From contig DVGY01000105.1 of the NCBI GenBank assembly GCA_018712465.1, forward strand, positions 1 through 17,217: a stretch of DNA of 17,217 nucleotides. The letters are read 5' to 3'. The notes under the pieces are model-generated. The model did not search any database, was not told the DNA's origin, and worked only from the letters and a program-made list of their open reading frames with translations. This DNA is from Candidatus Egerieicola pullicola. GTDB lineage: Bacteria; Bacillota; Clostridia; Oscillospirales; Ruminococcaceae. Numbering within the stretch: the stretch's first letter is position 1; every line of letters starts with the position of its first letter. A program made the position numbers and the translations under genes. Shown here one piece after another: positions 12,954 through 17,217 of this stretch.

Positions 12954-14300
12954 ATGAAACAACAAACTGCAAAAAGGAAACCGGCACTGCTTCGCAAAAA
13001 GGTGGATTTTTGGAAGCGGGTGGTGTTTTTCCTCACCATGATAATCTTCTTTGTGGTAGGGCTGCTGTGGTTTTTCCGCCCTGCTACCTCGGATCTGGAA
13101 AAACGGGAATTGACCAAATTTCCCGCCTTTACCCCGGCATCCTTCTGGGACGGCAGCTATTTTTCCCAGGTAGACACCTGGTATGCCGATACCTATCCCT
13201 GGCGGGAAGGTTTGATGACCGCCAACACCTATTTCAAAGGCCTTTACGGCATCCAAACCGAGCAGATGTTTGGTCAGCACCAGGTGGCGGAGGAAATTCC
13301 GGACACCACCTCCAGCAACACCTCCCGGGCGGAATTGGAGGAAACCGCACAGCCGGTGCCGCCTGCCACCACAGTGGACGGAGCCATTCAGGCGCCGCCG
13401 GAATCCGCCGGCAGCGTGTACCTTTCCGGAGACCGGGCGTATAGTCTGTACTACTTCGGCCAGGAAAATTCTGACCGCTATGCCGCTATCCTCAACGCCT
13501 ATTACGACAACATCAAAGCGGCCAGCCCCAGTTCCAATGTGTATTCCATTTTGGCGCCTTTGGCGTACGGCATCGACTTTTCCGATGAAGTGCTGGATGA
13601 GATGAACTGGAGCCATGAAGATGCCGCCATTGACTATCTGTTCTCTCGGATGGACGGGGGCATTGTGAAGGTGGATCCCTTCGACACCCTGCGCAGCCAT
13701 CAGGATGAATACCTTTATTTCCGCACTGACCATCACTGGACTGCTCTGGGAGCGTACTACACCTACACCGATTTCTGCCAGGCAAAGGGCATTGCCTCTC
13801 ACAATCTGAACAGCTTTAACACCCTGACCTTCGACAACTTCCTGGGCACCATGTATGCCAGCAGCAACCAGGCTCCTTCCTTGGCGGCAAATCCGGATAC
13901 CGTGATTGCCTATGAACCCAACGGAGTAAAGACACTCACCGCGCACCAGGCCGACGGCACGGTGCTGGAAAACTACCGCATCATTGCCGACGTCTCCACC
14001 TGGAACAGCAGCTCCAAATATAACTGTTTCATTGCGGGAGATCAGCCTTATGAAGAAATTCATAATCCTGCCATTACTGACGGCAGTTCCGCCGTGGTGG
14101 TGAAGGATTCCTACGGCAACGCCTTTGTGCCCTTCCTGGTGGACCATTATCAGGATGTCTACGTCATTGATTTCCGCTACTATAGCGGCAGTATCAGCCA
14201 GTTTGTAGCTCAAAACCAAATTGACGATGTGGTCTTCTTAAACAACCTCAATGCCACCGGCGCCAAGAACCTGTTGGATTCTTTGCAGCGGTGCCTGTAA
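12954..14300 (+). CDS. DHHW-family protein, predicted extracellular AlgX/AlgJ-like acetyltransferase partner
   Basis: This 448-residue protein has a basic N-terminus and one transmembrane anchor (about 22-42), so the bulk lies outside the membrane. The family signature Asp259-His260-His261-Trp262 occurs in FRTDHHWTALGAYY. A downstream VVVKDSYGNAFVPFL stretch (381-395) carries Ser386, the likely nucleophile of the SGNH-like fold. An early YADTYPWREG (77-86) also fits the family. A Pro/Thr/Glu-rich stretch (about 108-152) looks like a flexible insert before the main domain. By analogy with AlgJ/AlgX, it would receive acetyl groups from the MBOAT partner and place them on an extracellular glycan (inference). 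It is second in a two-gene operon and ends at a strong terminator. Confidence 0.9.
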   Translation: MKQQTAKRKPALLRKKVDFWKRVVFFLTMIIFFVVGLLWFFRPATSDLEKRELTKFPAFTPASFWDGSYFSQVDTWYADTYPWREGLMTANTYFKGLYGIQTEQMFGQHQVAEEIPDTTSSNTSRAELEETAQPVPPATTVDGAIQAPPESAGSVYLSGDRAYSLYYFGQENSDRYAAILNAYYDNIKAASPSSNVYSILAPLAYGIDFSDEVLDEMNWSHEDAAIDYLFSRMDGGIVKVDPFDTLRSHQDEYLYFRTDHHWTALGAYYTYTDFCQAKGIASHNLNSFNTLTFDNFLGTMYASSNQAPSLAANPDTVIAYEPNGVKTLTAHQADGTVLENYRIIADVSTWNSSSKYNCFIAGDQPYEEIHNPAITDGSSAVVVKDSYGNAFVPFLVDHYQDVYVIDFRYYSGSISQFVAQNQIDDVVFLNNLNATGAKNLLDSLQRCL

Positions 14301-14310
14301 TCTGAAAATT

Positions 14311-14341
14311 TCCCTCTCTGGTTTTCCAGGGAGGGATTTTT
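14311..14341 (+). terminator. Terminator of the MBOAT-DHHW operon
   Basis: TCCCTCTCTGG (14311-14321) pairs with CCAGGGAGGGA (14326-14336) with one T-G wobble and a four-base loop, followed by TTTTT (14337-14341). Confidence 0.9.
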
Positions 14342-14361
14342 GCTTTTGTCGGTTGTTTTTC

Positions 14362-14390
14362 TTGACATTTTGTGGAAGGGCAGCTATACT
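14362..14390 (+). promoter_or_regulatory. Consensus promoter of the PadR operon
   Basis: TTGACA (14362-14367) is a perfect -35 box and TATACT (14385-14390) the -10 box, with a 17-base spacer. The operator repeat begins at the very next base, so this strong promoter is probably held down by PadR. Confidence 0.9.
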
Positions 14391-14413
14391 TATATATAGA
14401 TGTTCTATATATA
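14391..14413 (+). promoter_or_regulatory. Perfect inverted-repeat operator, probable PadR binding site
   Basis: TATATATAGA (14391-14400) and TCTATATATA (14404-14413) are exact reverse complements around the three bases TGT. The repeat covers the expected transcription start and ends just before the ribosome-binding site AAAGGAGG. AT-rich dyads of this kind are typical of PadR sites. Autoregulation is inferred from position. Confidence 0.85.
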
Positions 14414-14429
14414 AAGGAGGACGATAGAA

Positions 14430-14747
14430 ATGAAGAAGCTGACCTTCAATCCTTTGGAAATGATGCTGCTCCACCTGCTCCAAGAAAAGCCTCGATACGG
14501 TTACGAGATGATGGAGCAGATCAAAAAATGTTCCGGGGATACCTTTCTGCTTCAAGCCGGCACCTTGTACCCGGTGCTTCACGGTTTGGAAGCTAAGGGC
14601 TGCATTACTTCTCAGGAACAGGTAGTGGAGCAGGGAAGGGCCCGGCGGTTTTACTCCATCACCCAAACCGGACTCAAGCAGCTGGCTCTGCAAAAAAACC
14701 AGTGGGAAGCCTTTCGCCGCGCCGTGGAACGGACTATGGAGGAATGA
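14430..14747 (+). CDS. PadR-family transcriptional regulator
   Basis: This 105-residue regulator is of the short PadR-s2 (PadR-like, lacking the long C-terminal domain) type. It shows the winged-helix core: NPLEMMLLHLLQEKPRYGYEM (7-27), the recognition region with AGTLYPVLHGLEAKGCI (43-59) and the wing QGRARRFYSITQTG (68-81), then a C-terminal dimerisation helix (83-104). The start follows AGGAGG (14415-14420) at nine bases. The stop is three bases before the next start, and the GGAGG for that gene lies inside the last PadR codons, so the two are translationally coupled. This PadR plus permease-prefix membrane protein arrangement is common in Clostridia, where the regulator usually controls its partner and itself. 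Confidence 0.93.
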   Translation: MKKLTFNPLEMMLLHLLQEKPRYGYEMMEQIKKCSGDTFLLQAGTLYPVLHGLEAKGCITSQEQVVEQGRARRFYSITQTGLKQLALQKNQWEAFRRAVERTMEE

Positions 14748-14750
14748 GAG

Positions 14751-16019
14751 ATGAAACGGATTCAAGAATATCTTGAAAAGGTGTTGACACAGGTCCGAGT
14801 GAAGAAGATTCGTCCCATCCTGGGTCGGGAATTGGAGGATCACCTTCTGTTGCAAACCCGGGACTATCAAACCCAGGGCATGGAGGAAGAACAAGCCCAG
14901 CAGCAGGCCATTGCCGATATGGGAGACCCGGTGATGCTGGGAAAGCAGTTGGACGGGGTGCACCGTCCTTTGTGGGACATCCCCATGCTGGTATACGCTT
15001 TGTTGGTGGTGGCTTTGGGACTGGTGATTCAATTTTTGTTGCCGGTATGGCAGTCTACTTCGGTGCCCAACAATTTGAATTTTCCAAAGGCCTTGATTGG
15101 ACTGGGCGGAGGACTGGTAGGCTTTTGGCTGGCCAGCCGGTTTCGGTATGGGGTGCTGTTTGCCCAGCCCAAAAAGCTGTATCTGGTGTCTTCTTTGATT
15201 GCTTTGGGGATGGTGGCGGTTCTGTTTCCCACCGGGGAGCTGCCCTATGCCGGTTGGTCTTATTGGCCCTATACCATTTATTTTGGAGATCTCACTCCGC
15301 TGTTTCTCCTTCCCGCTTTGCTTTGGATCTACTCCCACCCCTGCTCTTCCCGGAAAGGGCTGTTGCTGCGCCAGCTCTATCTGCTGCCCACCCTGATCTT
15401 TTCCATGTTTTACTGCAACTTTGAAGCGTTTCTTTGCTGTTTGGGGGTGGCCTGGGTGTTGTATCTGCGGGCAGCCACGAAATTTTATACCGGTTCCCGC
15501 CGGGCGTCACTGTGGTGCATTGGAATTTTGGTGCCGTGCTTGGTAATAATTGCGGGATATTGGAATTTTTTACATGGAAGCTATAGCTTCCTTTCTCCCA
15601 TGCTTAAACGGTTTATGGGAGTTTTGCCGGGGGAGGAAGTGACATGGTATTTGGCCAGTGGCAAAATACTATCCGCTGTTGCATGCAATGCGCCGGTAAT
15701 TGCTTTGGTATTATTTTTAATTTTAACGGGATTTTTTGCCTATCTCTTTTGGCATGCTTGCTGCAGGTCAAATCAAGGCGGGAAATTTTTAGGATTATCT
15801 TGTTCGCTGTACCTGGGCTTTTCCTTCTTTGTGGCGGTGTTCGGGGAATTGGGTTTGACCCATGTTGTGAATGGGAGATATCCATTCATAGATTTAGATA
15901 ATCCGTTGTACTTGGTGGTAAATGGTTTGTTGCTGGGATTGTTATATTCCACTTACCGCAATCAGCGGCTATTTGCGGAATCCGGACAAAAAGGAATAAT
16001 AGAGCATTCATCGTATTAA
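14751..16019 (+). CDS. Permease-prefix domain protein with SEDS-like (FtsW/RodA) membrane core
   Basis: This 422-residue protein begins with a permease-prefix domain 1 (residues 1-73: RIQEYLEKVL, ELEDHLLLQTRDY, ADMGDPVMLGKQLDGVHRP). About ten membrane helices follow, from residue 76 to 402. The C-terminal third resembles FtsW/RodA/SpoVE: LKRFMGVLPG (285-294) at the position of the large extracellular loop, SLYLGFSFFVAVFGELGL (352-369), then NGRYPFIDLDNPLYL (374-388) where SEDS proteins have PFISYGG, and NGLLLGLLYSTYR (391-403). The loop Asp needed for glycan polymerisation is not evident; Glu295-Glu296 lie nearby. It may thus be an inactive or altered SEDS relative. The assignment is by eye and the N-terminal half of the core is weakly alike. 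Base composition falls abruptly near codon 262. A secreted-protein gene follows 15 bases downstream. Confidence 0.72.
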   Translation: MKRIQEYLEKVLTQVRVKKIRPILGRELEDHLLLQTRDYQTQGMEEEQAQQQAIADMGDPVMLGKQLDGVHRPLWDIPMLVYALLVVALGLVIQFLLPVWQSTSVPNNLNFPKALIGLGGGLVGFWLASRFRYGVLFAQPKKLYLVSSLIALGMVAVLFPTGELPYAGWSYWPYTIYFGDLTPLFLLPALLWIYSHPCSSRKGLLLRQLYLLPTLIFSMFYCNFEAFLCCLGVAWVLYLRAATKFYTGSRRASLWCIGILVPCLVIIAGYWNFLHGSYSFLSPMLKRFMGVLPGEEVTWYLASGKILSAVACNAPVIALVLFLILTGFFAYLFWHACCRSNQGGKFLGLSCSLYLGFSFFVAVFGELGLTHVVNGRYPFIDLDNPLYLVVNGLLLGLLYSTYRNQRLFAESGQKGIIEHSSY

Positions 16020-16034
16020 AAGGGAGGTATTTCA

Positions 16035-16577
16035 ATGAAAAAACTCATTTCCATAATAACGGCATTGGTTATAGCAATTTCTTTTTCATGCTCTATAGTG
16101 GGTGCAAAAGAAGTTGCTACTAAAACATCGGTCTTACAAAATAAAATTGACGAGGTTCCGGACGATGTGATTCACATTGAGTTTAATCCTAATGCACGAG
16201 TAGATACATCTGGAAATTTTACATTTGAATTTGTAGATCAAGTGCCGTCAGATTACTTTCTTCTTGATTCTACTTCAATGCGAATTTATTTCACTGCATC
16301 CAGCACAGTAGCAGGTGATGATTTTACTATTACCTTGTACGAATGTGCACAAACAGTTGACAATATGGGTGGATTACCTCTTTTTAAAGAAATAAAGTCG
16401 TACGATATTTATGCAAATGGAGTGCGTCAATCTCGGCAATTTACAGGATTAAGTACAAATCGATATTATTATTTTGTATTAGAACAGAAGGGATGGCCTT
16501 GGAATAATGGAACGATTAGCGGCTCCGGAAATGTTACTCACGTGAGAGGCGTTCACGATTATTATGTGGGTTTTTAA
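16035..16577 (+). CDS. Small secreted protein of unknown function, AT-rich gene
   Basis: This 180-residue protein has a clear Sec signal peptide: MKKL, a hydrophobic core (residues 5-18) and a likely signal peptidase I site after VGA (residue 24). No lipobox is present, so it is probably released or wall-associated. The mature part (about 155 residues) is rich in Thr, Ser, Asp, Asn and aromatic residues and looks all-beta, like a small jelly-roll or Ig-like domain; I do not recognise a family. Cysteine is limited to residue 19 in the signal peptide and one in the mature part (ECAQT). GGGAGG (16022-16027) lies seven bases before the ATG. Sampled lines are near 30-40% GC against about 50% or more in most neighbours, which suggests transfer. 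It probably shares the PadR transcript. No terminator hairpin was seen after it. Confidence 0.85.
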   Translation: MKKLISIITALVIAISFSCSIVGAKEVATKTSVLQNKIDEVPDDVIHIEFNPNARVDTSGNFTFEFVDQVPSDYFLLDSTSMRIYFTASSTVAGDDFTITLYECAQTVDNMGGLPLFKEIKSYDIYANGVRQSRQFTGLSTNRYYYFVLEQKGWPWNNGTISGSGNVTHVRGVHDYYVGF

Positions 16578-16594
16578 TTTCTAATTACCTTGTG

Positions 16595-16623
16595 CAGACA
16601 AATCCCTTCCGATATGCTATACT
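16595..16623 (+). promoter_or_regulatory. Extended -10 promoter of the GH42 gene
   Basis: TATACT (16618-16623) is preceded by TGC (16615-16617), giving an extended -10 element. The -35 position (CAGACA, 16595-16600, 17-base spacer) matches consensus only partly, which the extended element would offset. The start codon is 32 bases downstream. Confidence 0.65.
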
Positions 16624-16655
16624 GTAGAAAACACAACTCGGAAGGAGAAACTGTA

Positions 16656-17217
16656 ATGAGCTTTTATTTCGGCGTGGATTACTATCCCGAGCACTGGCCA
16701 CAGGAGCGTTGGGAGACTGACGCCGCCCTGATGGAGCAGCTTGGCATCCAGGTCGTTCGCATGGGAGAATTTTCCTGGACCAAGATGGAGCCCAAAGAAG
16801 GGGAATTTCACTTTGAATGGCTGGACCAGGCCATCAACACTTTAGCCGCCCACGGCATCCAGACGGTGTTGGGCACCCCGACTGCAGCGCCTCCCGCCTG
16901 GATGGTGCGTCAAGATCCGGACATCCTGCCCATGGATTCCCACGGACTGCGCCGAGAATTCGGGGGACGGCATCACGACTGCCAATCCAACCACCATTAC
17001 CGCCAGCACGTCCGGCGGCTGGTCACCGCTATGGCGGCCCGGTTTGGCCACCACCCCCATGTGGTGGGCTGGCAGGTGGACAATGAACTGGGCAACAGCC
17101 ACGGGGACTTTTGCTACTGCCCTCACTGTGAGGCAGCCTTTCGCCGTTGGCTGCAGCAGAAGTATGGCAGTATTCAAGAGTTGAACCGGGCTTGGGGCAC
17201 TGCCTTTTGGAGTCAGG
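16656..17217 (+). CDS. Beta-galactosidase, glycoside hydrolase family 42 (N-terminal part)
   Basis: The first 187 residues of a GH42 enzyme are present; the rest lies beyond the window (family length is about 650-690). The start MSFYFGVDYYPEHWP enters the TIM barrel directly, with no signal peptide, so the enzyme is intracellular and would hydrolyse imported galactosides. The acid/base Glu144 is in QVDNELGN. A zinc-binding cysteine set is present at Cys109, Cys153, Cys155 and Cys158 (HHDCQSN, then FCYCPHC), matching the cluster in Thermus A4 beta-galactosidase. The nucleophile Glu would come later. AAGGAG (16642-16647) lies eight bases before the ATG. It has its own promoter and GC-rich codon use, unlike the AT-rich gene before it. 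No sugar transporter or LacI-type regulator is visible on this side. Confidence 0.95.
   Translation, partial: MSFYFGVDYYPEHWPQERWETDAALMEQLGIQVVRMGEFSWTKMEPKEGEFHFEWLDQAINTLAAHGIQTVLGTPTAAPPAWMVRQDPDILPMDSHGLRREFGGRHHDCQSNHHYRQHVRRLVTAMAARFGHHPHVVGWQVDNELGNSHGDFCYCPHCEAAFRRWLQQKYGSIQELNRAWGTAFWSQ

Noticed and set aside
11880..14219. A 779-residue open frame on the minus strand
   Set aside because: It runs antisense to the well-supported MBOAT and DHHW genes, is rich in His/Gln/Gly as expected from reversed GC-biased codons, has no family motifs and no ribosome-binding site. Rarity of TTA, CTA and TCA codons in the sense genes explains its length.
14238..15338. A 366-residue open frame on the minus strand
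   Set aside because: Overlaps the PadR operon promoter, PadR and half of the membrane gene. The sense genes have clear starts, coupling and domains.
16537..16546. Palindrome CTCACGTGAG inside the 3' end of the secreted-protein gene
   Set aside because: Ten bases only, within coding sequence, with no T-tract or promoter nearby. Considered as part of a terminator but no stem-loop of useful length forms.
1..17217. CRISPR array, tRNA, rRNA, insertion sequence, prophage or toxin-antitoxin pair
   Set aside because: No regularly spaced direct repeats, tRNA-like cloverleaf, transposase motif, terminal inverted repeats of an IS, or paired small toxin/antitoxin frames were recognised on either strand.

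Overview
The window looks like chromosomal DNA of a gut-type Clostridia (Bacillota), most likely an Oscillospiraceae/Ruminococcaceae relative. The basis is moderate GC content, strong AGGAGG-type ribosome-binding sites, sigma-A promoters with 17-base spacers, clostridial small proteins, a PduL-type phosphotransacylase, an unlinked nadA, and a PadR gene followed by a permease-prefix membrane protein. The lineage is inferred from family content, not from a marker gene. No rRNA, tRNA, CRISPR array, transposase or phage gene was seen.

Layout. (1) 1-1605: the 3' end of a zinc-ribbon gene (probably a TIM44-like protein), then an SPFH-domain protein with three C-terminal zinc ribbons, ending in a bidirectional terminator. 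(2) 1612-3034, minus strand: an Rrf2-type regulator with a cysteine cluster and a DUF2156 (LPG_synthase_C) protein, each with its own clear promoter. (3) 3136-5487, plus strand: nadA, a 64-residue Pro-rich small protein and a DPM1/GtrB-like membrane glycosyltransferase, with a strong terminator only after the last. (4) 5526-5948: a 98-residue clostridial protein of unknown function with its own promoter and terminator. (5) 6096-6831: a PduL-type phosphate acyltransferase, monocistronic. (6) 6851-11087: a MarR repressor and two ABC half-transporters forming a heterodimeric exporter, with two tandem operators at the promoter start. (7) 11088-11397: an AT-rich gap without a recognisable gene. (8) 11398-14341: an MBOAT O-acyltransferase and a DHHW protein, a two-gene polysaccharide O-acetylation unit. 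(9) 14362-16577: PadR, a permease-prefix/SEDS-like membrane protein, and a small secreted protein, behind a consensus promoter and a perfect inverted-repeat operator. (10) 16595-end: the start of a GH42 beta-galactosidase gene, cut by the window edge.

The cell-envelope theme is strong: SPFH scaffold, lipid-linked glycosyltransferase, DUF2156, MBOAT/DHHW acylation, the ABC exporter, and a SEDS-like protein controlled by PadR. Metabolism is represented by nadA (NAD synthesis), pduL (acetyl-P or propionyl-P) and the GH42 enzyme.

The most unusual region is 14.4-16.6 kb. A SEDS-type (FtsW/RodA-like) membrane core is fused to a permease-prefix domain and placed under PadR. Its conserved acidic loop and its terminal motif look degenerate. 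Base composition drops sharply inside this gene near 15535 and stays low through the following secreted-protein gene, which suggests a recombination junction within the coding sequence.
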